Assembly (NCBI GenBank): GCA_034440615.1
Contig: JAOTOM010005139.1
Location: forward strand, 844,501-908,500
Origin: Ashinkailepas kermadecensis
Taxonomy: Eukaryota; Arthropoda; Thecostraca; Neolepadidae
Direction of reading: 5' to 3'
DNA length: 64,000 bases
Shown here: positions 1 to 10,134 of the stretch, one piece after another
Numbering within the stretch: position 1 is the stretch's first letter
Layout: each line of letters opens with the position of its first letter
Notes under the pieces: generated by a model
The model's database searches: none
What the model saw: only the letters and a program-made list of their open reading frames with translations
What the model was told of the DNA's origin: nothing
Made by a program: the position numbers and the translations under genes

Positions 1-1419
1 ACTGCTCACACATTATGGCGGTCATCACTGCTCACACATTATGGCGGTCATCGCTCACACATTATGGCGGTCATCACTGCTCACACATTATGGCGGTCAT
101 CACTGCTCACACATTATGGCGGTCATCACTGCTCACACATTATGGCGGTCATCACACATTATGGCGGTCATCACTGCTCCACATTATGGCGGTCATCACT
201 GCTCACACATTATGGCGGTCATCACTGCTCACACATTATGGCGGTCATCACTGCTCACATTATGGCGGTCATCACTGCTCACATCACTGCTCACACATTA
301 TGGCGGTCATCACTGCTCACACATTATGGCGGTCATCACTGCTCACACATTATGGCGGTCATCCTGCTCACATTATGGCGGTCATCCTGCTACACATTAT
401 GGCGGTCATCTCTTGCTCATCATCACATTATGGCGTACTGCTCCATTATGGCGGTCATCACTGCTCACACATTATGGCGGTCATCACTGCTCCACATTAT
501 GGCGGTCATCACTGCTCACACATTATGGCGGTCATCACTGCTCACACATTATGGCGGTCATCACTGCTCACACATTATGGCGGTCATCACTGCTCACACA
601 TTATGGCGGTCATCACTGCTCACACATTATGGCGGTCATCACTGCTCACACATTATGGCGGTCATCACTGCTCACACATTATGGCGGTCATCACTGCTCA
701 CACATTATGGCGGTCATCACTGCTCACACATTATGGCGGTCATCACTGCTCACATATTAGGGGGTCATGCTCACATTATGGCGGTCATCACTGCTCACAC
801 ATTATGGCGGTCATCCTGCTCCACATTATGGCGGTCATCACTGCTCACACATTATGGCGGTCATCACTGCTCACACATTATGGCGGTCATCACTGCTCAC
901 ACATTATGGCGGTCATCACTGCTCACACATTATGGCGGTCATCACTGCTCACACATTATGGCGGTCATCACTGCTCACACATTATGGCGGTCATCACTGC
1001 TCACACATTATGGCGGTCATCACTGCTCACACATTATGGCGGTCATCACTGCTCACACATTATGGCGGTCATCACTGCTCACACATTATGGCGGTCATCA
1101 CTGCTCACACATTATGGCGGTCATCACTGCTCACACATTATGGCGGTCATCACTGCTCACACATTATGGCGGTCATCACTGCTCACACATTATGGCGGTC
1201 ATCACTGCTCACACATTATGGCGGTCATCACTGCTCACACATTATGGCGGTCATCACTGCTCACACATTATGGCGGTCATCACTGCTCACACATTATGGC
1301 GGTCATCACTGCTCACACATTATGGCGGTCATCACTGCTCACACATTATGGCGGGCATCACTGCTCACACATTATGGCGGTCATCACTGCTCACACATTA
1401 TGGCGGGCATCACTGCTCC
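1..1419. repeat. 26-bp minisatellite array, about 54 copies
   Basis: A tandem unit of 26 bp contains CACACATTATGGCGGTCATC followed by ACTGCT. Units are near-identical from about 520 to 1350 and more variable, with partial units, from 1 to 520 and near 760-830. The array continues off the left edge. Because 26 is not a multiple of 3 and no frame contains a stop, all three + frames stay open as a shared 26-residue repeat; this is a property of the unit and is not evidence of a protein. Confidence 0.97.
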
Positions 1420-2030
1420 CGGCCATTTGCGACTTTCTCTATGCGACCTAGGGCGGGCGTCGCTGCTTCCGTTTTTTTTAACAACCTCGACAGAACTAAC
1501 ATGTAGAACGCGGCCGTATGCGCCCTGCTCGGGCTACATGTCGGGCAGGTGCAGTAGCTCGCGCTCAGTGCGGCGCTTATCAGTACGATCTAATTAGCCG
1601 AGCCACACCTGGCTGACTACGGTCCGGACCAGTTGAAACCGGTCCGTCCGCCCGGCCTCCACTTGAGCCCGGGCAGCCGAGGTCGCCGGCTCGACCTCGG
1701 TCGCCATGGCGACCCGCCTGCCGGCCTCCGTCTGTCGCTACACACAGCTCGGCCGCACAATGGCAGGTGTGAGTTTTCTGTGCCACGGTCACCGGCCCGG
1801 GTGTGACCGGTGCCGCCGGTACGGTACGCTGGGTGGTGGCCGGTGTGGAAATGCCCCCGGGCGCGGCCGAGCCTCGAACCCGGGCTGGTCGGCGGTGGGG
1901 TGGCTGGTCAGCCGATGTGGCTCCGGTGGGAAGGCGGGTTGGAAGTGGGCTGGCCAGCCTGCCGCTCCGGCGTTGTTGGTGCGGACAGGCGGGCGTGCCT
2001 TGAATCGACGGATTCCGTGCACTTGCTGGA
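1420..2030. other. GC-rich sequence with no recognised gene
   Basis: The segment between two minisatellites is rich in CpG and proline/arginine-type codons in several frames. I see no conserved domain, no convincing splice-flanked exon and no RNA gene. Confidence 0.5.
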
Positions 2031-2462
2031 GGGCGGCCCCGGCGACCCGAGAGGACCGGGCCTCTGTGGACTGGGTGCTGGAGAACAGACTGGCCGGGAG
2101 GGCGGCCCCGGCGACCCGAGAGGACGGGTAGACCGGGCCTCTGTGGACTGGGTGCTGGAGAACAGACTGGCCGGGAAGGGGGGCCCCGGGCCGAGAGGAC
2201 GGGTAGACCGGGCCTCTGTGGACTGTGTGCTGGAGAACAGACTGGCCGGGAGGGCGGCCCCGGCGACCCGAGAGGTCGGGTAGACCGGGCCTCTGTGGAC
2301 TGTGTGCTGGAGAACAGACTGGCCGGGAGGGCGGCCCCGGCGGAGAGGACGGGTAGACCGGGCCTCTGTAGACTGGGTGCTGGAGAACAGACTGGCCGGG
2401 AGGGCGGCCCCGGCGACCCGAGAGGTCGGGTAGACCGGGCCTCTGTAGACTGGGTGATGGAG
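2031..2462. repeat. Minisatellite, unit about 75 bp, about 6 copies
   Basis: Repeated blocks contain GACCGGGCCTCTGTGGACTG, a 'tgctggagaacagactggcc' segment and a GGGAGGGCGGCCCCGG segment. Unit length varies through small deletions. Open frames on both strands here are repeat artefacts. Confidence 0.9.
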
Positions 2463-2469
2463 GGCAGAC

Positions 2470-3036
2470 ATTGACTGAGCGTAAGTGCAATACGGACTGT
2501 CTACTTGATACGTGGAAGCTAGGTGTATATTAACTGTTCCGAGCTAATTAACGACCCTTCCATCGTACTATAAGGACGACCGAACATGTGAAACTATGTA
2601 CAGTGCTCTTTGTCTTGTCTGACGGGCTGAATCCTGGCGGTCTTGGCGAAGCTCGGCGATGCCTTCTCAGATATCGCAATGTTAAGCGCACATCACGTGC
2701 TCCAGTTTCACAGTGCACACGACCCACTGATCTCTGACCAGACGTCGGACCAGATTTTGTTGTTTATGGAGATCTCGGTCGAGTGTCTGCTGGGGTGGCT
2801 TTACGCAGCAGGATCCTATTCGCGGGCCTAGCTAAGCAATTGCACCTTTGGTTCAATTGGGTTATATAGGCTAACATAGGCTATATAACTATTTAAATAT
2901 GGGTTATATAGTATAACCTATATATAATGTAGGATGGCCTGTAACTGTTAGTTTTTAACGTTATGGTGATAATATGTATTACAATGCCCGACGTTTCGGT
3001 GGCATACCTTCTTCAAGGGCAAAACTTGTTTACTTT

Positions 3037-3040
<4 letters not shown>
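2470..3040. other. AT-richer intergenic DNA, no gene seen
   Basis: This includes a stretch of near-palindromic 'tatataggctaacatagg' motifs around 2860-2935. A 62-codon frame at 2643-2831 matches nothing I recognise. Confidence 0.4.
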
Positions 3041-3041
<1 letters not shown>

Positions 3042-3123
<82 letters not shown>

Positions 3124-3128
3124 ATAGG
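3042..3128. repeat. TA dinucleotide microsatellite
   Basis: An almost pure (TA)n tract of about 85 bp with a single G interruption near 3111. The TyrIle frame it creates is meaningless. Confidence 0.97.
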
Positions 3129-3317
3129 CTAGCTATACCCAGCGGCTTTTGCTGCGTGGGCCCTGACTCCACCACTCGGTCTGGGAAGCAGAGTACATTT
3201 CAACGGCACTATCTTAACCGGCAGCTGAGCGTACGGTCAGCGCGGACCCGGCCGCCGCGCTGCCGCGTGCCCGGCGTTATCGGACCAACCGCCAGCTGAC
3301 TGCCCCAGCTGGGGACG

Positions 3318-3955
3318 TAGCCGGGTGGGCGGCACGCGCCATGTGGGGGCACGCGCCATGTGTTGCAGCGCCAGACCAGCGCCAGCGGCAGCGGGTGGGC
3401 GGCACGCGCCATGTGTTGCAGCGCCAGCCAGCGCCAGCGGCAGCGGCAGCGGGTGGGCGGCACGCGCCATGTGTTGCAGGGCCAGCGCCAGCGCCAGCGG
3501 CAGCGGGTGGGCGGCACGCGCCATGTGTTGCAGGGCCAGCACCAGCGCCAGCGGCAGCGGGTGGGCGGCACGCGCCATGTGTTGCAGGGCCAGCCCAGCG
3601 CCAGCGCCAGCGCCAGCGGCAGCGGGTGGGCGGCACGCGCCATGTGTTGCAGCGCCAGCACCAGCGCCAGCGGCAGCGGGTGGGCGGCACGCGCCATGTG
3701 TTGCAGCGGGTGGGCGGCACGCGCCAGCGTTCAGCGCCAGCACCAGCCAGCGCAGCGGCAGCGGGTGGGCGGCACGCGCCATGTGTTGCAGCGCCAGCAC
3801 CAGCGGCAGCGGCAGCGGGTGGGCGGCACGCGCCATGTGTTGCAGCGCCAGCGCCAGCGGCAGCGGGTGGGCGGCACGCGCCATGTGTTGCAGGGCCAGC
3901 GCCAGCGGCAGCGCCAGCACCAGCGCCAGCACCAGCGCCAGCGCCGCGGTGGCAA
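3318..3955. repeat. Compound minisatellite with nested 6-bp repeat
   Basis: About 13 blocks of a GGGTGGGCGGCACGCGCCAT segment followed by GTGTTGCAG are joined by variable runs of the hexamer GCGCCA/GCGGCA. The higher-order unit (about 40-60 bp) and the inner hexamer both vary in copy number. The frames it opens on both strands (Ala/Pro/Arg-rich) are shadows. Confidence 0.93.
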
Positions 3956-4205
3956 CGCATGTCGCCGCTGCAGCCAACCGAGCTGGCGCTGGCGCTGACG
4001 TCGGAGCGTATTGGTATTGATGCCGTGACCCTGGCAGTCGGCGCGCCACTGAACTCCGATTCCAATTCCATTCGGGACCCCTTTGTCGGGTGTTTATTGG
4101 GATCACAGCTATGCAAGCTACGCGGCTGTCTGTCAAGACCCGCAACTCATCAAATTGGTTATCGAACTTCAGTGCGGCATCGTGGGTTTCATATGTTTTC
4201 ACGAA

Positions 4206-4415
4206 GGTGAAAAGTGAGCAGCGGACCCACAATACGCACACCCCGTGTATGTTGTCCGGAGCGGACCCACAATACGCACACCCCGTGCACGCTGTCGGGA
4301 GCGGACCCACAATACGCACACCCCGTGTATGTTGTCCGGAGCGGACCCACAATACGCACACCCCGTGTATGTTGTCCGGAGCGGACCCACGATACGCACA
4401 CCCCGTGTATGCTAT
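4206..4415. repeat. 40-bp minisatellite, 5 copies
   Basis: Five units of exactly 40 bp are built on GAGCGGACCCACAATACGCA and CACCCCGTGTATGTTGTCCG. A single substitution cluster marks the second unit (about 4285-4298). Confidence 0.95.
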
Positions 4416-4462
4416 CCAACTGTTGCTTTCAAACTTCTCCGTCTCTCGCCTTTCCAACTCAT

Positions 4463-4552
4463 CTGAAACCCTTGGTTGCAGGTGTAAAACCCTTGGTTGC
4501 AGGTGTAAAACCCTTGGTCGCAGGTGTAAAACCCTTGGTTGCAGGTGTAAAA
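4463..4552. repeat. 21-bp tandem repeat, about 4 copies
   Basis: The unit CCCTTGGTTGCAGGTGTAAA plus one A is repeated directly. The 21-bp length keeps one frame constant (PLVAGVK repeated), but no start or flanking domain supports coding. Each unit has a GCAG/GTGTAA junction resembling both a 3' and a 5' splice site. Confidence 0.9.
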
Positions 4553-4559
4553 TTTCGCC

Positions 4560-5540
4560 CGAATCGTCGACCTGACTGTCCAACAGACGCCGATGTCGTT
4601 CGGATGTTCAGTGCAGTCCAATGGACATGCTCTGCCACGTTGACCGATGGCGAGCCTTGTGGCCAGTTCATGCGTTCACCCCAAAATACAAAGATATATA
4701 TATATATATATCTTGTTTTATAGAACTTCGCCGTTCCTGCGCTGGAGACAATAGGCTTGCTTCTAATGTGCAACAGTGGGAAGCCATTTGGGAACAAGTG
4801 ATGACTGATGTCAGAAACTGCAGCACATTCACGCAGATTACGTGTAATTCCCTTTCCTCTCTACATATGTCGAGGTGTGCTGTTGGTGTGACTGTCGTGT
4901 TGACTTTGTGACTCATTTCCGTCGACAGCCGAACGCAGCCCAGGAGGTAGCACAGTGTCGATCCTGCAGCCCGAGTGACGTCATCGCGGCGTGACGTCAC
5001 CAGCGGTCTCCGGAGCAGCGACGAGATGACGACCACTGTTAGTCCCGCGTGAGAGCAAGCTGTCGGAAGTGATTGGGAGACGTGTCGCACCGTTGAGGTC
5101 GTTGAAGCGCGCCTGATTAAGAGCAGTGGTTGAAGAAGTGTTCCTCTGTTTTTGGGAGTGTTCGAATTTTGAGAAATCGTTCGTTCATCGATTTGTGGCG
5201 CGCTGTTTGTGGGGGTGAATTGAACGTCGCGTGTTGATCCTGTTTGACCTGTCGTGACGTCCGTAGTTTGCACGTTCTGGCGGGGTAGTTCGACGGGGAA
5301 ACCGGCCGGCTCGACGTTGACCTGAGACTGACCTCACGGTCACCGGTCAGGTGATCCGTCGGAGGTCATTTATCGCTGCACGTTGAACGGGTCACCGGGC
5401 GGTATTTAGTGGTTAGCTGTCATAAGTCCGTCGTAAATTCGGTCGCCAGATTGAAAACTAGGCTTCAAGCCGTTTTAATACTGGTCGCGATTCATGTGCG
5501 AATTGGAGACATGCATATTTTTGGACAGCACTCGGTCACC
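4560..5540. other. No gene recognised
   Basis: A short TA microsatellite lies at about 4692-4712. A 201-codon open frame on the - strand (5273 to 4668) shows no domain, has a tail made by the TA repeat, and lacks a recognisable family, so I leave it unassigned. Confidence 0.4.
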
Positions 5541-5835
5541 ATTTGCCCTCTGTCATAGCAGTTCCGCACCACCATTTTCAACAGCGACTCCCACTACCAT
5601 AGCAGTTCCGCACTACTATTTCGATAACAACTCCCTCTGTCATAGCAGCTCCGCACCACTATTTCCGATAACTCCGTCTGTCATAGCAGTTCCGCACCAC
5701 TATTTCCAATAACAACTCCCTATCATGACAGCTCCGCGCTACTATTTCCGATAACAATTCCCACTGCCATAGCAGTTCCGCACTACTATTTCAGATAACT
5801 CCCTCTGTCATAGCAGTTCCGCACTATTTCCGATC
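5540..5835. repeat. Degenerate minisatellite, unit about 40-45 bp, about 7 copies
   Basis: Repeats of TCATAGCAGTTCCGCACCAC followed by TATTTCCGATAACAACTCCC, with several units truncated. Confidence 0.88.
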
Positions 5836-7525
5836 ATGACTTCTGTCTGCACGATTCGTTTCATGTAAATTCAGAAGATGAACTATTCATTGTGGACGAA
5901 CTTTTTTTCTATTGGAAGTAGCCGGTACCCGAGCATAGTTTGAGTTGCTGAAAACAGCAAAATTGCCGTCGTGCCATTACCTCGGGCGCTGCATGTTTAA
6001 CACTGGAAGTGTGAACTGGTGTCCGCTGGTGTGGTGTCTCGTCAAGCTACAGGATCTAAAAACACCGCGGCGAAACCGGATATAAGTAGGATTTGTGGCG
6101 TTGTGCCCCAAACATTCAGGTGCCTTTCTCCTCAAAGAGACCGATTATTACGTCTATTCTCGTCGCGAGGGTAGGATTATACTCGGACGTATCGAGTCTT
6201 CCATTTTCGGCTTGGTCTGCCAGGATGTACTTCGAACCCTTAGGAGCGATTTTCGACTTTTACCTCTTTTAATTGGCAGTATACTCGCCCTACTCTCCCG
6301 TCCGATTAGTATGGTGCTTGTATTAGCCACTGGTGCTTTCTCTTGGCAATTCCACAGTTTTAAAACTACGCCCTACCGACTTCATCCACGCTCACCCTCT
6401 GATGGGCCCTGGCCCTGTTGGACAATGAGCTGTTTAGAACCTGTTATTGAGCGAAGTAATTAACCGGATAATTATGTTATTAATCCTATTAGACATACGG
6501 AAAGTTCAGGGTAGTTACAGTTTCGGGAGCCCTGCTTGCACCCGGCAGTTTGACCTCGGCATTAACCCTGACCTTGACCTTGACAATGACGGCGATGTCC
6601 GTCACAAGGTGACCATGTCCTGACGTGATGGCCGACCATTGTGTCGCCCTGCCCACCGCGTGTGAAGTACAACGCTGCTGTTGGTCGGCGTGCCAGTCCT
6701 CGTCCATCACGACACTGCCGACCTGAACGGACCCGGATTTAGCGCATTTCCGTGTTCAGGCGGCGCCCACCGGGGCGAAAACGGCTTTCCCACCGGCCGG
6801 AGCGCGACCACTCGTCCATGTTCCAGTGGTAGTTTGTCCAGCCGGAACACCGACATGTGCTCAGCTGCGACCAAGCCGCCATTTGGCTGTTCCCATTGCC
6901 CCCCTTGTGATATCGTCTCCAGTTCCCCACCGATAATTGCTCAGCTGAAGCGACGGCTTGTATTCGGCGTCAGCTTGCGTGCTGCGTCACGATAACGTTC
7001 CACCCCCAGTCGACGAGTGTACCGGAGCGGCAGAATCCCTCTCATCCGTGCCTACAGGTCCTCCCAGACTGGTGCCTGCCTGTACATTGGTCACTCTACA
7101 ACCGTGCAGACAACCACACAGACCGTGTACACCGAGACCACGCGACCACACGACCACTGAGGCCGACCACAGACACCGCGATCACACGCCACGACCACTG
7201 AGACCACGGAGCGCCACTCGACCTGTCCAGAAAAATATCACTGTTCAACTTCCACGGAGTGCTACCATACCATAGTCGTTAGCAGTGACAAGTGACTCGT
7301 CGGCCTGGCGCTCTGATCATGGCCACCACAGCTGTAGAAACAGGGGTGTGGCTAGGACGGCCACCCCATACTGTTCATGAAAGTTTAACATTAAGGCTAT
7401 GGCGATGTATGGCAAGAACCAACTTCAAGAAGGTTCCCCTCCCCCCACATCTTGGTACGTTTCTACGCCTCTGATTGCCGCGGTGAGTTGGAGTAGTGCT
7501 TCTCGTCGACGGACACTATGCGCCG
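5836..7525. other. Unassigned region
   Basis: A 122-codon frame at 6095-6463 (+) encodes a moderately hydrophobic sequence I do not recognise. Around 7100-7230 there is low-complexity 'accacgcgaccac' sequence. A short open segment at 7399-7453 starts with MAMYGKNQLQEG and ends at a good donor (TTG/GTACGT), so it could be a first coding exon, but no partner exon was found. Confidence 0.3.
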
Positions 7526-7890
7526 CGGCGACGAGCGGTTGTCGGTGTGCTCGGTGCGGACACACGCTGTGTTGGCAATGTCGGTGTGTGTGCTCGGTGC
7601 GGACACACGCTGTGTTGGCACATGTGGCGGTGCTTTGCTCTCGGACACACTTGTTTTGGATTGGCGGTGCCGTCGGTCGGCCAAGTATATGCTGTCCGCT
7701 GTGTGGCTTTGTGGCTGTTGTGTTGTCGTTGGTACGCGCCGTGGCGACATGGTGACGGTACAGGAGCGCGTTTGAGCAGTCGGCGACACAATATACTGCA
7801 CAGGGCGGGTTGGCGATATGGTGACGTCACAGGAACGCCTCTGGAGCAGTCCGCGACGCAGTCTTCGCACAATACACTGCACGGGGCGGA
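7526..7890. repeat. Two short imperfect repeat clusters
   Basis: From 7530 to 7640, about 40-bp units contain GCTCGGTGCGGACACACGCT. From about 7770 to 7890, two longer units share a 'cacaatacactgcac-ggggcgg' core with 'gtgacgtcacaggaacgcc'. No coding support. Confidence 0.7.
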
Positions 7891-8339
7891 TACAAGTGGG
7901 CACTGGGGGCATGTGCCACCCTCCCGCGGAGGTTCGCGCCCCTCCGTGAAGGCTCGAGTGGTGCACACCTCCCCCGCCCGCTCTCGAATTTTCAGTCCGA
8001 GGGTCCCCTTCAGAGACAACATAATGTCCCCATGACAATTCCTAGATCCGCTTGTGGGTGGATTGGTGACATAATGCGCCACGTCAAATTAGACGAACTC
8101 ATAAGCGGTGTTTTGGAAGACATTTCTGTGGAGGGCTATGAATGTTAATTTTTTCGATCCCCAAAAAGCAATGAACGGTTTGCCCTATTGGATAGCATGT
8201 TCGAATCCGAAAACATTGCACGGGGGGGGGGGAGGTTCGGCCGAACGATGTAGGGACTCGGATCTCTCCAAGTAAATAGGGGCCACCACTTGTGGGTCGA
8301 TCGCCTTTTTGAAAGGGATTTTGAGTGGGGGCGTTCCAA
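7891..8339. other. No gene recognised
   Basis: Includes a run of G residues at about 8222-8231. Nothing else stands out. Confidence 0.4.
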
Positions 8340-8622
8340 TGTCGTAACCTACCCCATACCCATGGGGATGTCCTAACCTACCACATCCCCATATGGATGT
8401 CCTAGCCTACCAAATCCCCATAGGGATGTCATAACCTACCCATCCACATAGGGATGTCGTAATCTACCACATCCCCATAAGGATGTCCTAGCCTACCCCA
8501 TATCCATAGGGATGTCATAGCCTACTCCATCCCCATAGGGATGTAACCTACTCCATCCCCATAGGGATGTAACCTACCCTATCCCCATAGGGATATCCTA
8601 ACATACCCCATCCCATAGGAAT
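8340..8622. repeat. Minisatellite, unit about 28-30 bp, about 10 copies
   Basis: Repeats of ACCCCATCCCCATAGGGATG followed by TCCTAACCT, diverged between copies. Each unit holds the palindromic core CCCCATAGGGATG. Confidence 0.9.
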
Positions 8623-10132
8623 ATCTACTCGAATATCACCAAGTTGCTTTGAACTTTGAAGTTGATTGCTTTGAACGAAAAAGGTATGTTTGATGATGGG
8701 TATGGAAGGTATGGATGATGATACTTGTATATCGTGGCGACAGGTAAGAGCAAATTTGGATTTGTTTCTTATTTTACGAAGGACGAAGCCAATGTGAGGA
8801 GTCAAAACCGATGATACGGAAAGCCCATCGAGAAAATTCCTGCCTTTTGGAACATTCGCAACTGGGGTGGGGGTTGTATCTGGTGACTGGAGATAAATTT
8901 TGGTCAGTGCGGTAAGCTACCCTCTCGCACACTTAGCATGCTAAAGAAGATCCTAGGACAACCTAGGACTTGGATGGAGGAGTTTGAAGGTTATTGGTGG
9001 GGCCCAATGCATGATGCAATGTGTGCTGCCAATTTGATTGGTGGGTCCCACCCCATAGGGTTCCATTTTAAGAAAGCAAGAAGTTGGTGAGGCTAAGGCC
9101 AAGATGTTGCGGTTTGTACCCCGCCAAAAGTATAGGAAGCTCCACCGTTGGCCTAGGGCCATCGGTTCTCGGTGGCTGGGATCGTTGATGTGCCCCCAAA
9201 GAAAGCTTCAGACCAATCATGTTCGTCCCCACAGTAAAGTGGTGGTCACCTGTAGAGGTCGCCTGCCAATAGGGAAGGCAGGGGTTACTTCATGCAAATC
9301 TTCGGCAAATCTGCAAATCTCGCTAGTCTCGCTCGTTATCCCACTAGTTTGACGAGACGGAAAATGACGATAGCGAAATAATGCTTATTCCATTAAAAAT
9401 CGACCACGCTAGTTACTTTTTGAAACAGACTTTGATTTCCTCACAGGAGGCGAAATGTGGCACAATGCCACATGTATTGAGGTGATTGCTTCATATACTT
9501 GTAAGATGGCTCAAGCCACCCGAACGCCTTTTGAGCCATTCCAATGAGGATTTGAACCATCCAAATGGATTTGAAGAAGAAAATAAGAAGCATTTGAACG
9601 CTAGTGTGCATTGCAAGCATGCCCAACAATTATTAAGTCATTGTATTGCTTAGGTCACCTGTAAATGTATCCGAATCCTCTTAATTATTAAATCTTTCAA
9701 TTATCTCTTTTGCTACAATTACTGGGGTGATATCTCCGCTAAGATTACCACAACAATTTCAATGGCTACACCCAATCCGACTAATAGTTGTTGAGCTGTA
9801 TCAAAACATCAGCGGTTAACATATATGAGCATACCATCAATTTGTGCACACAATTAGTGACTGCATCATAACGTGGGCGGCCATGCGTCCGAGTGCATTG
9901 TTTTGCAAACAATGCTACCATTGTTTTGTTTTCCGAGTCAGAAAACCCTGTTCGCCCGCGGTGGTCAAGCTAACCTGTATTTGTGAATGGAAAGCACACC
10001 ACATTTTAGCCCATGTATAAATGTTGCCCAACTGGCGTATTGACATGTAACTGTATCGATAGCCATCATACAAAATAAATAAATGGAGTGTTTCACATTG
10101 CTTAGTTCATGTTATCCATTGCAACTGGTAAA
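8623..10132. other. No gene recognised
   Basis: Ordinary, AT-richer DNA. Short frames at 8953-9162 (-) and 9104-9352 (+) overlap and carry no recognisable domain. Confidence 0.4.
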
Positions 10133-10134
10133 TA

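Noticed and set aside
15..1597. Open frames of 239-480 codons in all three + frames
   Set aside because: They arise because a stop-free 26-bp unit cycles through all frames; composition and repeat identity give no sign of a protein.
3237..4583. 448-codon frame on the - strand
   Set aside because: It passes through three unrelated tandem repeats and has Ala/Pro/Arg repeat composition with no domain.
6095..6463. 122-codon hydrophobic frame
   Set aside because: No recognised family, no splice or promoter support; left as unassigned.
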